Positions 25,472 through 32,546 of a DNA stretch of 64,000 nucleotides are shown here, one piece after another (within the stretch, counting starts at the first letter, position 1; each line of letters starts with the position of its first letter). The stretch is from Streptomyces sp. WP-1. GTDB lineage: Bacteria > Actinomycetota > Actinomycetes > Streptomycetales > Streptomycetaceae. Both the position numbers and the translations under genes were made by a program. The notes beneath the pieces were generated by a model, which saw only the letters and a program-made list of their open reading frames with translations, did not search any database and was not told where the DNA came from. Location: NCBI RefSeq assembly GCF_030450125.1, contig NZ_CP123923.1, positions 2,728,001 through 2,792,000 on the forward strand, written 5' to 3'.

Positions 25472-26110
25472 GTGGCGATGTTGCGATTGCAGGGCAGCAA
25501 GGTGCTCGCCGTCGAGTTGACCGGGGACGCCGTGAAGGCGAAGAACGGCTCGATGGTCGCGTACGACGGGCAGATGTCGTTCAAGAAACTCACCGGGGGT
25601 GGGGACGGGCTGCGCGGGATGGTGACCCGCCGGCTCACCGGTGAGCAGATGGCGGTGATGGAGGTGAAGGGGCATGGGACCTGCTGGTTCGCCGACCGGG
25701 CGACCGAGATCAACCTGGTGCGCCTGCGGGGCGAGAAGCTGTACGTGGAGTCCAGCAACCTGCTGGTGACGGACGCGGCGCTGCGTACGGGCACGACGTT
25801 CACCGGGCTGCGCGGCGCCTCCCAGGGCAATGGTCTGTTCACCACGACGGTGGAGGGGCACGGCCAGGCGGCGATCATGTCCGACGGTCCGGCGATCGCG
25901 CTGCGGGTCAGTCCCCCGTACCCGCTGACCGTCGACCCGGGCGCCTACATCGCCCATCAGGGCGATGTCCGGCAGTCCTTCCAGTCCGGTGTGACGTTCC
26001 GCACCTTCCTCGGGGAGGGCGGCGGCGAGGCCTTCCAGATCCGCTTCGAGGGGGACGGCCTGGTCTATGTGCAGCCGAGCGAGCGGAACACGATCGCGGG
26101 GGACCTGTGA
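25472..26110 (+). CDS. AIM24 family protein 1, 212 aa
   Basis: Beta-rich AIM24 (TIGR00266-like) protein: KVLAVELTGDAVKAKNGSMVAYDGQMSFKK, GHGTCWFADRATEINLVRL, LYVESSNLLVTDAALRTGTTF, GLFTTTVEGHGQAAI, VDPGAYIAHQGDVRQSF and FQIRFEGDGLVYVQPSE. The repeated blocks suggest an internally duplicated beta-helix-like fold. The GTG at 25472 is favoured; an in-frame ATG at 25478 is the alternative. First of three tandem paralogues. Bacterial AIM24 proteins have no agreed function; the yeast relative acts in mitochondrial membrane biogenesis. Confidence 0.88.
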   Translation: MAMLRLQGSKVLAVELTGDAVKAKNGSMVAYDGQMSFKKLTGGGDGLRGMVTRRLTGEQMAVMEVKGHGTCWFADRATEINLVRLRGEKLYVESSNLLVTDAALRTGTTFTGLRGASQGNGLFTTTVEGHGQAAIMSDGPAIALRVSPPYPLTVDPGAYIAHQGDVRQSFQSGVTFRTFLGEGGGEAFQIRFEGDGLVYVQPSERNTIAGDL

Positions 26111-26111
26111 G

Positions 26112-26762
26112 ATGACCTTCCGAGAGATCAACTCCAAGATGGTCGAGGCCACGGTGGTCCCCGGGCAGCGGCTGTTCAGCCAGCGCGGGGCGATGCTGGC
26201 CTACCGGGGGGACGTGTCCTTCACGCCCGACATCCAGGGCGGCCAGGGCGGGGTGATGTCCATGCTGGGGCGCCGGGTGAGTGGCGAGGCGACCCCGCTG
26301 ATGACCGTCGAGGGCAGCGGCACGGTGTTCTTCGGGCACGGCGGCCATCACGTCCATGTCATCCACCTCACCGGCGACACCCTGTACGTGGAGGCCGACC
26401 GCCTGCTCGCCTTCGAGGGCACGCTGCGCCAGGGCACGATGTTCATGGGCTCGCAGGGCGGGGTGATGGGCCTGGTGCGCGGCCAGGTCACCGGCCAGGG
26501 CCTGTTCACCACCACCCTCCAGGGCCAGGGCGCGGTCGCCGTGATGGCGCACGGCGGCGTCTTCGAGCTGCCGATCGCCCCCGGCCGCCCGGTGCATGTG
26601 GACCCGCAGGCCTATGTCGCCCACCACGGCGACGTCCGCAACAGGCTGTCCGCGGCGCTCGGCTGGCGCGAGATGGTGGGCCGCGGCTCCGGCGAGGCGT
26701 TCCAGCTGGAGCTGAGCGGCAGCGGCACGGTGTACGTCCAGGCCTCGGAGGAGAAGCTGTGA
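26112..26762 (+). CDS. AIM24 family protein 2, 216 aa
   Basis: Starts one base after the previous stop. The same block order is present: KMVEATVVPGQRLFSQRGAMLAYRGDVSFTP, GSGTVFFGHGGHHVHVIHL, LYVEADRLLAFEGTLRQGTMFMGSQGG, GLFTTTLQGQGAVAVM, VDPQAYVAHHGDVRN and FQLELSGSGTVYVQASEEK. It is richer in Gly and Met in the middle than copy 1. It overlaps copy 3 by four bases. Confidence 0.9.
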   Translation: MTFREINSKMVEATVVPGQRLFSQRGAMLAYRGDVSFTPDIQGGQGGVMSMLGRRVSGEATPLMTVEGSGTVFFGHGGHHVHVIHLTGDTLYVEADRLLAFEGTLRQGTMFMGSQGGVMGLVRGQVTGQGLFTTTLQGQGAVAVMAHGGVFELPIAPGRPVHVDPQAYVAHHGDVRNRLSAALGWREMVGRGSGEAFQLELSGSGTVYVQASEEKL

Positions 26763-27583
26763 GCGCGTACTCAGGCACCGACGGCACCGGCGGTCCCGGC
26801 GGCCCGGTGGTGTACGACCCGATGACCCTGCCCGTCGACGACAACGTGAACAGCTACACGTTCTGCGTCGAACTCAAGGACGGCCAGTGGTTCCTCCAGA
26901 AGGGGAAGATGATCGCCTACTACGGGGCGATCGAGTTCAACGGCATCGGGCACGGCCGGCTCGACCATCTGGTGCGCACCTCGTTCCATTCGCCACTGCA
27001 CGCGAGCGACTGGGTCGTGGCGAGCGGCTCGGGCAAGATGCTGCTCGCCGACCGGGCCTTCGACGTCAACTCGTACGACCTGGACGACGGGAACTTGACC
27101 ATTCGCGCGGGCAATCTGCTCGCTTTTCAGCCAAGTCTTGCGCTCAAACAATCGATCGTGCCGGGTTTTCTGACCCTCCTCGGAACCGGAAGATTCGTGG
27201 CCGCGTCCAACGGTCCGGTGGTGTTCATGGAGCCTCCCCTCAGGGTGGATCCCCAGGCACTCGTCGGCTGGGCCGACTGCCCCTCCCCGTGCCATCACTA
27301 CGACCACGGGTACCTGACCGGTGTACTGGGCGGACTCCGTGCAATGACGGGCCTGGGCGGGGTTTCCGGGGAGGAGCACCAGTTCGAGTTCGTGGGTGCC
27401 GGGACGGTGCTGCTCCAGTCCTCGGAGACTCTGATGGCGGAGGCCGACACGGGGGTCGTACCGTCCGATCCGGGGACTCCGGGCGGTGGCGCACCGGGGC
27501 GGCCCGGACACGGTCCGCAACCGCCCGGTGCACCGCGCCTTCCCGGACAGCTGGGGGACCTCCAGCGTCGCTTCGGGCTGTGA
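26759..27583 (+). CDS. AIM24 family protein 3, 274 aa, with Pro/Gly tail
   Basis: GTG start in a GTGA overlap. The AIM24 core (about residues 25-220) has FCVELKDGQWFLQKGKMIAYYGAIEFNG, ASGSGKMLLADRAFDVNSYDL, LTIRAGNLLAFQPSLALKQSIVPGFLTLLGTGRFVAAS, VDPQALVGWADCPSPCHHYDHGYL and FEFVGAGTVLLQSSE. It differs from the other two by a CPSPCHH cluster that could bind metal and by a Pro/Gly-rich tail of about 45 residues. Some codons around 27090-27200 (TTT, AAA, TCG) are less biased. Confidence 0.9.
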   Translation: MSAYSGTDGTGGPGGPVVYDPMTLPVDDNVNSYTFCVELKDGQWFLQKGKMIAYYGAIEFNGIGHGRLDHLVRTSFHSPLHASDWVVASGSGKMLLADRAFDVNSYDLDDGNLTIRAGNLLAFQPSLALKQSIVPGFLTLLGTGRFVAASNGPVVFMEPPLRVDPQALVGWADCPSPCHHYDHGYLTGVLGGLRAMTGLGGVSGEEHQFEFVGAGTVLLQSSETLMAEADTGVVPSDPGTPGGGAPGRPGHGPQPPGAPRLPGQLGDLQRRFGL

Positions 27584-27663
27584 GCGGTAGTCTGCGGAGT
27601 GTGACGTCGAACGCGTGCGCACAGTCACACCACCCGAAGTAGTTCGCCATTCAACTTCTTAGG

Positions 27664-27669
27664 TAGACT
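27664..27669 (+). promoter_or_regulatory. -10 element TAGACT of a leaderless marR gene
   Basis: TAGACT ends six bases before the ATG at 27676. There is no ribosome site. The surrounding AT-rich stretch (27640-27670) is unusual locally. Confidence 0.45.
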
Positions 27670-27675
27670 TCATTC

Positions 27676-28152
27676 ATGGAGACCGAGACGGCCACGCGCT
27701 GGCTGACCGATGCGGAGCAGTGCGCCTGGCGCACCCACCTGGAGGTCAACAGGCTGTTGACGTACCAGCTGGAGAAGGATCTGCAGCCGTTCGGCCTGAC
27801 GATGAACGATTACGAGATCCTCGTGAACCTGTCCGAGTCGGAGGACGTGCGGATGCGGATGAGCGACCTCGCCTCCGCGACGCTGCAGTCCAAGAGCCGA
27901 CTCTCGCACCAGATCACGCGGATGGAGAACGCGGACCTGGTGCGCCGCGAGAACTGTGAATCGGATCGGCGGGGGCTGTACGCGGTGCTCACGGAGCACG
28001 GCATGGAGACGATGAAGAAGGTGGCGCCGCACCATGTGTCCTCGGTGCGGCGGCACTTCATCGACCTGCTCTCACCGGAGGCCCTGGTGGAGCTGGACAA
28101 GGCCCTGAAGCCGATCGCGGAACACCTGCGGGGCCAGCGGGGGCGCCCCTAG
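27676..28152 (+). CDS. MarR family regulator, 158 aa
   Basis: Winged-helix regulator with the actinomycete-common N-terminus WLTDAEQCAWRTHLEVNRLLTYQLEKDLQPFGLTMNDYEILVNLSES, followed by RMRMSDLASATLQSKSRLSHQITRMENADLVRRENCESDRRGLYAVLT. Cys55-type redox residues of OhrR are absent near the N-terminus, but NCESDRRG places a cysteine beside the wing. The target is unknown; it is convergent with the MFS gene and downstream of the AIM24 genes. Confidence 0.92.
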   Translation: METETATRWLTDAEQCAWRTHLEVNRLLTYQLEKDLQPFGLTMNDYEILVNLSESEDVRMRMSDLASATLQSKSRLSHQITRMENADLVRRENCESDRRGLYAVLTEHGMETMKKVAPHHVSSVRRHFIDLLSPEALVELDKALKPIAEHLRGQRGRP

Positions 28153-28162
28153 AGCGGTTACG

Positions 28163-28199
28163 CGGTTCCCCGCGGCCCCGAAAGGGGCGCGGGGAACCG
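28163..28199. terminator. Bidirectional terminator between marR and MFS
   Basis: CGGTTCCCCGC-G-GCCCC and GGGGC-GCGGGGAACCG pair with one bulged G around a GAAA loop. The sequence resembles a dispersed Streptomyces intergenic repeat also seen at 37666-37720. Confidence 0.88.
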
Positions 28200-28204
28200 T
28201 GCGA

Positions 28205-29404
28205 TCAGCCGCGACGGGCCCGCAGGGCACCACCGGCCCCGGCCGCCGCGGCGGATGCCAGGGCCATCGATCCCGCCACCAGGAAGCAGACGCCCAGCGG
28301 CAGCCGGCCGATCAGCAACCCGGTCGCCAGCGCTCCCGACGAACTGCCCGCGTTCACCCCCGTGTTGACCCACGCCCCGGCCCGCGTACGGGCCTCGGCG
28401 GGCACGGACTCGTCGGCCGCGAGGTACGCCGTCGTCAGGGTCGGCGCGAAGAAGACCCCGGCGAGGGCCAGCGCGGCGGTGAGCACCCACAGATCGGGCG
28501 CGAGACCCGCCACCGCGACGACCAGGCCCAGCGCCACCGAGAAGCGGAGCAGCCGTGTCCGGGCGGGGGCCGTCCACCGCACCGCCCCGTTCACGAGACC
28601 CCCCAGCGCGCTGCCCGCCGACAGCGCCCCCAGGACCCACGGCACGAGAGCGGTGTCGTACGCGTACGCGGAGGCGTAGGCCATGGTCAGCAGGTCCACC
28701 CCGCTGAGGGTCAGCCCGACGCCGAGGGCGACGACGGCGGGGGCGAGCGGACCGGACCCGCTCCCCCGCCGCGCGCCCCGGACGGCGGGCCGTGGACCCG
28801 GCATCACCGGTGACGCCGCGAACACCGCCGTACCGCCCACGATCAGCAGCGCGCTGAGCAGGATCCCGGCGGCCGGCGGGGCAAACCCGGTCAGGACGCC
28901 GACCAGGACGGGCCCGGAGACGTAGAGCAGTTCCTCGGCGACGCCGTCGAGGCTGTAGGCACGCTGCAACAGGTGCCGGTCGGGGACGAGTTCGGCCCAC
29001 AGCGCGCGCATCGTCGGCCCCAGCGGGGGCGTGCACGCGCCGGCGAGCGCCGCGACGAGCGCGAGCGGGGCCACCGGCGCACCGGGGCGCCAGGTCAGGG
29101 CGGCGAGCAGGGTCAGCAGGGCGCCGTACACGAGCGCCATGGGGGCGAGGGCGCGGCGCGGCCCGTGCCGGTCGATCAGGGCGCCGCGCACCGGCATCAG
29201 GAAGACCGACGCGGCGCCGAACAGGGACATCACCGTCCCGGAGACGGCGTAGGAGCCGGTGGCGCGGCTGACGGACAACAGCACCGCGAGGGACACGATG
29301 CCGTAGGAGAGGCGGGCGGTCAGGGCCGCGGCGAAGGCGCGGCGGGCGCCCGGAAGGCGCAGCACGGCGGCGTACGAAGGCCGCGCGGGAGCATGCGTGG
29401 ACAT
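28205..29404 (-). CDS. MFS transporter, 399 aa, with leader-peptide upstream region
   Basis: Twelve-helix permease; the conserved loop RGALIDRHGPRRALAP (motif A) follows helix 2, and helices run through SAGSALGGLVNG to LGVCFLVAGSMALASAAAAGAGG. The substrate is not evident; the architecture is that of a small-molecule exporter. The ATG at 29404 has GGAGGAA, ten bases upstream. That ribosome site lies within a short hairpin (CCTCC-GCC-GGAGG) and is also complementary to codons 1-4 of a minigene at 29494-29514, so translation is probably conditional. Confidence 0.88.
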   Translation of the reverse strand: MSTHAPARPSYAAVLRLPGARRAFAAALTARLSYGIVSLAVLLSVSRATGSYAVSGTVMSLFGAASVFLMPVRGALIDRHGPRRALAPMALVYGALLTLLAALTWRPGAPVAPLALVAALAGACTPPLGPTMRALWAELVPDRHLLQRAYSLDGVAEELLYVSGPVLVGVLTGFAPPAAGILLSALLIVGGTAVFAASPVMPGPRPAVRGARRGSGSGPLAPAVVALGVGLTLSGVDLLTMAYASAYAYDTALVPWVLGALSAGSALGGLVNGAVRWTAPARTRLLRFSVALGLVVAVAGLAPDLWVLTAALALAGVFFAPTLTTAYLAADESVPAEARTRAGAWVNTGVNAGSSSGALATGLLIGRLPLGVCFLVAGSMALASAAAAGAGGALRARRG

Positions 29405-29411
29405 GCGGGAA

Positions 29412-29428
29412 GTTCCTCCGGCGGAGGC
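29412..29428 (-). promoter_or_regulatory. Sequestered ribosome-binding site of the MFS gene
   Basis: On the minus strand CCTCC-GCC-GGAGG (29427-29415) folds the Shine-Dalgarno into a small hairpin. GGAGGAAC (29419-29412) is the exact complement of GTTCCTCC in the upstream minigene. Confidence 0.6.
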
Positions 29429-29447
29429 GGGAAAAGGGCATGGCGAG

Positions 29448-29483
29448 GCACGCGGGCGCCGGAACGGTCACGGCGCCGCGTGC
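29448..29483 (-). promoter_or_regulatory. Stem-loop in the MFS leader
   Basis: On the minus strand GCACGCG-GCGCC pairs with GGCGC-C-CGCGTGC, 12 bp with one bulged base and an 11-base loop, between the minigene and the MFS ribosome site. A short T-run follows 12 bases later, so it might also terminate transcription. Confidence 0.6.
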
Positions 29484-29493
29484 GGGGCCGGCC

Positions 29494-29514
29494 CTATGCC
29501 AGGAGGAGGAACAT
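29494..29514 (-). CDS. Six-residue leader peptide MFLLLA
   Basis: ATG TTC CTC CTC CTG GCA TAG lies 89 bases upstream of the MFS start. A -10 element TAACTT (29526-29521) ends six bases before this ATG, so the message probably starts at the minigene and is leaderless. Codons 1-4 include GTTCCTCC, perfectly complementary to the MFS ribosome site. Short hydrophobic leader peptides of this kind control drug-resistance genes in other bacteria by ribosome stalling; its role here is inference. Confidence 0.5.
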   Translation of the reverse strand: MFLLLA

Positions 29515-29553
29515 GGCGACAAGTTAGCCGCAGGCGACCGGAGCCGGCCAGGC

Positions 29554-30510
29554 TCAGCCCTTCGTGATCTCCGCCACCAGCTCGTCGGCCGCGCGGTACG
29601 GATCGAGTTCGCCCGCGACGATCCGCTCCGCGAGGGCGCTGAGGCGCCGGTCGCCGTGCAGGTCCCCGATGCGCTCACGCAGGGCCGTGACCGCGATGGT
29701 CTCCACCTCGCGGGCCGCGCGGGCGCGCCGGCGTTCGGTGAGCACCCCGTGCTCCTCCATCCAGGCGCGGTGCTTCTCCAGCGCCTCGACCACCTCGTCC
29801 ACGCCCTCGGCGCGGGAGGCGACCGTCTTCACGATCGGGGGCCGCCAGTCGCCCGGTCCCCGGGCCGCGCCGAGGCCCAGCATGTGGTTCAGCTCGCGGG
29901 CGGTGGCGTCCGCGCCGTCCCGGTCCGCCTTGTTGACGACGTAGACGTCGCCGATCTCCAGGATGCCCGCCTTGGCGGCCTGGATGCCGTCGCCCATGCC
30001 CGGGGCCAGCAGCACCACGCTGGTGTCCGCCTGGGCGGCGATCTCCACCTCGGACTGGCCCACGCCCACCGTCTCGACCAGGACCACGTCGCAGCCCGCC
30101 GCGTCCAGGACGCGGATCGCCTGCGGGGCGGACCAGGCGAGGCCGCCGAGGTGGCCCCGGGTCGCCATGGAGCGGATGTAGACGCCGGGGTCGGAGGCGT
30201 GGTCCGACATGCGTACGCGATCGCCGAGCAGGGCGCCGCCGGAGAAGGGCGAGGACGGGTCGACGGCCAGGACGCCGACCCGCTTGCCCTGCTTGCGGTA
30301 CGCCGTGACGAGCGCGGAGGTGGAGGTCGACTTGCCGACGCCCGGTGAGCCGGTCAGGCCCACCACATACGCGTTGCCGGTCAGCGGGGCCAGCGCCGCC
30401 ATGACCTCCCTGAGCTGCGGGGACGCCCCCTCCACCAGGGAGATCAGCCGGGCCACCGCCCGGGGCCCGCCTTCCCTGGCCCGGTCCACCAGAGAGGAGA
30501 CGTCCTGCAT
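29554..30510 (-). CDS. meaB: MeaB/ArgK-type G-protein chaperone for a B12 mutase, 318 aa
   Basis: A GTPase that loads and protects the adenosylcobalamin cofactor of methylmalonyl- or isobutyryl-CoA mutase. P-loop GSPGVGKST at residues 54-62, VLAVDPSSPFSGGALLGDRVRM, MATRGHLGGLA, ETVGVGQSE and NKAD are all intact. It lies 39 bp downstream of the thiolase on the same strand and probably in one operon. icmA (20.3-22.0 kb), epimerase and a cobalamin adenosyltransferase occur in the same window, which supports the assignment. Confidence 0.95.
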   Translation of the reverse strand: MQDVSSLVDRAREGGPRAVARLISLVEGASPQLREVMAALAPLTGNAYVVGLTGSPGVGKSTSTSALVTAYRKQGKRVGVLAVDPSSPFSGGALLGDRVRMSDHASDPGVYIRSMATRGHLGGLAWSAPQAIRVLDAAGCDVVLVETVGVGQSEVEIAAQADTSVVLLAPGMGDGIQAAKAGILEIGDVYVVNKADRDGADATARELNHMLGLGAARGPGDWRPPIVKTVASRAEGVDEVVEALEKHRAWMEEHGVLTERRRARAAREVETIAVTALRERIGDLHGDRRLSALAERIVAGELDPYRAADELVAEITKG

Positions 30511-30549
30511 CGCACAGCTCCGTTCACTTCACCGACCCGACGGAAGGGC

Positions 30550-31749
30550 TCAGGCCTTCGGTACCCGCACGATCAGCGCGTCACCCTGACCGCCGCCACC
30601 GCACAGCGCGGCCGCGCCGAGGCCGCCGCCCCGGCGCTTGAGCTCCAGCGCCAAGTGGAGCACGAGGCGGGCGCCGGACATGCCGATCGGGTGGCCGAGC
30701 GCGATCGCGCCGCCGTTGACGTTCACCTTTTCCGTGGACACACCGAGGTCCTTCATTGACTGCACGGTGACGGAGGCGAACGCCTCGTTGATCTCGATCA
30801 GATCGAGGTCGGCGACCTCCTTGCCCTCCTTCTTGAGGGCGTTGCGGATCGCGTTGGACGGCTGGGAGTGCAGCGAGTTGTCCGGGCCCGCCACATTGCC
30901 GTGCGCGCCGATCTCGGCGAGCCACTGCAGGCCCAGCTCCTCCGCCTTGGCCTTGCTCATCACGACCACGGCGGCGGCGCCGTCGGAGATCTGCGAGGAG
31001 GTGCCGGCGGTGATGGTGCCGTCCTTGGTGAAGGACGGGCGCAGCTTGCCCAGGGTCTCCACGGTGGTGTCGGCGCGGATGCCCTCGTCCTTGCTGAACA
31101 GGATCGGGTCGCCCTTGCGCTGCGGGATCTCCACGGGGGTGATCTCCGCCTCGAACACGCCGTTCTTCTGCGCGGCGGCGGCCCGCTGGTGGGACAGGGC
31201 GCCGATCTCGTCCTGCGCGAGGCGGCCGATGCCGAGCCGGGTGTTGTGGTGCTCGGTGGACTCGCCCATGGCGATGGCCTCGAACGAGTCGGTCAGACCG
31301 TCGTGCGCCATCGAGTCGATCATCTCGATCGAGCCGTACTTGTAGCCCTCACGGGACTTGGGCAGCAGGTGCGGCGCGTTGGTCATGGACTCCATGCCGC
31401 CCGCCACGACGATGTCGAACTCGCCGGCGCGGATCAGCTGGTCGGCCAGGGCGATCGCGTCGAGCCCGGAGAGGCACACCTTGTTGACGGTGAGGGCCGG
31501 GACGCTCATCGGGATGCCGCCCTTGACGGCGGCCTGGCGGGCCGGGATCTGGCCGGCGCCGGCCTGGAGCACCTGGCCCATGATCACGTACTGCACCTGG
31601 TCGCCGCCGATGCCCGCGCGGTCCAGGGCGGCCTTGATCGCGAGACCGCCGAGGTCGGCCGCGGAGAAGGACTTCAGGGAGCCCAGCAGTCGTCCCATGG
31701 GCGTACGGGCGCCCGCGACGATCACCGAGCTGTTCGTTCCAGAAGACAT
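30550..31749 (-). CDS. Acetyl-CoA acetyltransferase (thiolase), 399 aa
   Basis: Thiolase II type: condenses two acetyl-CoA or cleaves acetoacetyl-CoA. The catalytic residues are all present: Cys92 ([11 protein letters not shown]), His353 (GHPIGMSG) and Cys383 ([10 protein letters not shown]), with NEAFASVTV. The ATG at 31749 has AAGGGG about eleven bases upstream. It heads a thiolase-meaB operon and diverges from methylmalonyl-CoA epimerase. With hbdA at 48.2 kb it can supply acetoacetyl- to hydroxybutyryl-CoA. Confidence 0.95.
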   Translation of the reverse strand: MSSGTNSSVIVAGARTPMGRLLGSLKSFSAADLGGLAIKAALDRAGIGGDQVQYVIMGQVLQAGAGQIPARQAAVKGGIPMSVPALTVNKVCLSGLDAIALADQLIRAGEFDIVVAGGMESMTNAPHLLPKSREGYKYGSIEMIDSMAHDGLTDSFEAIAMGESTEHHNTRLGIGRLAQDEIGALSHQRAAAAQKNGVFEAEITPVEIPQRKGDPILFSKDEGIRADTTVETLGKLRPSFTKDGTITAGTSSQISDGAAAVVVMSKAKAEELGLQWLAEIGAHGNVAGPDNSLHSQPSNAIRNALKKEGKEVADLDLIEINEAFASVTVQSMKDLGVSTEKVNVNGGAIALGHPIGMSGARLVLHLALELKRRGGGLGAAALCGGGGQGDALIVRVPKA

Positions 31750-31799
31750 GAGGTGCGATCCCCTTCCAGCTACGCAGAGCCGAGGAGTGAACGAGGGTT

Positions 31800-31828
31800 T
31801 ACATCGAATGTACTGAGAGTCACTCAGT
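31800..31828. promoter_or_regulatory. Inverted repeats in the thiolase/mce divergent region
   Basis: TACAT-CGA-ATGTA (31800-31812) abuts ACTGAG-AGTCA-CTCAGT (31812-31828). Either could be an operator for the thiolase-meaB promoter. No copy of the icmA palindrome is seen here. Confidence 0.4.
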
Positions 31829-31898
31829 GCCGTCATCGCCCTGTCGGTGTGATCGCGCGCACGTTGCGTAACCACCGCGGTGGCGCTGCACTGATTCC

Positions 31899-32339
31899 AT
31901 GCTGACGCGAATCGACCACATCGGGATCGCCTGCCACGACCTCGACGCCACCGTCGAGTTCTACCGGGCCACCTACGGCTTCGAGGTGTTCCACACCGAG
32001 GTCAACGAGGAACAGGGCGTGCGCGAGGCCATGCTCAAGATCAACGAGACCTCGGACGGCGGCGCCTCCTACCTCCAGCTCCTGGAGCCGACCCGCGAGG
32101 ACTCCGCGGTCGGCAAGTGGCTGGCCAAGAACGGCGAGGGCGTGCATCACATCGCCTTCGGCACGGCGGACGTCGACGCCGACTCCGAGGACATCCGGGG
32201 CAAGGGCGTACGGGTGCTCTACGACGAGCCGCGACGCGGTTCCATGGGCTCCAGGATCACCTTCCTGCACCCCAAGGACTGCCATGGTGTCCTCACAGAA
32301 CTGGTGACTTCGGCGCCTGTTGAGTCTCCCGAGCACTGA
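31899..32339 (+). CDS. mce: Methylmalonyl-CoA epimerase, 146 aa
   Basis: It interconverts 2S and 2R methylmalonyl-CoA. The vicinal-oxygen-chelate fold shows both metal-binding halves: [25 protein letters not shown] with His7 and [16 protein letters not shown], plus [21 protein letters not shown] and the glutamate near the C-terminus (VLTELV). Full length. Its place between the thiolase/meaB pair and scy matches S. coelicolor as I remember it (SCO5398). Confidence 0.95.
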   Translation: MLTRIDHIGIACHDLDATVEFYRATYGFEVFHTEVNEEQGVREAMLKINETSDGGASYLQLLEPTREDSAVGKWLAKNGEGVHHIAFGTADVDADSEDIRGKGVRVLYDEPRRGSMGSRITFLHPKDCHGVLTELVTSAPVESPEH

Positions 32340-32365
32340 CCGCCGTACATAAGGGCCGGTAGGGT
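32336..32365 (+). promoter_or_regulatory. Probable scy promoter
   Basis: CTGACC (32336-32341, overlapping the mce stop), an 18-base spacer and TAGGGT (32360-32365). It would give an untranslated leader of about 175 bases before scy. Confidence 0.5.
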
Positions 32366-32546
32366 TGGGGGCGGTCGTCCCGCGAACCGGGGCGGCCGCA
32401 TGCCGGGGTCCGGGTTTCGGGGGACGTGCGTCGGGGCAGCAGGCCGTGCTCCGCCGTTGATCTGACACCATTTCCCCGGGGGCCCCGTTCGGCGGTTGGA
32501 CGTGGCTCGTTGGAGAAGCTGACCAGGGGACGGATGGGACCGCGCA

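Noticed and set aside
29513..29527. Plus-strand mini-frame ATG GCG ACA AGT TAG with a strong AGGAGG upstream.
   Set aside because: No plus-strand gene follows that it could regulate, and the apparent ribosome site is the complement of the minus-strand leader codons.
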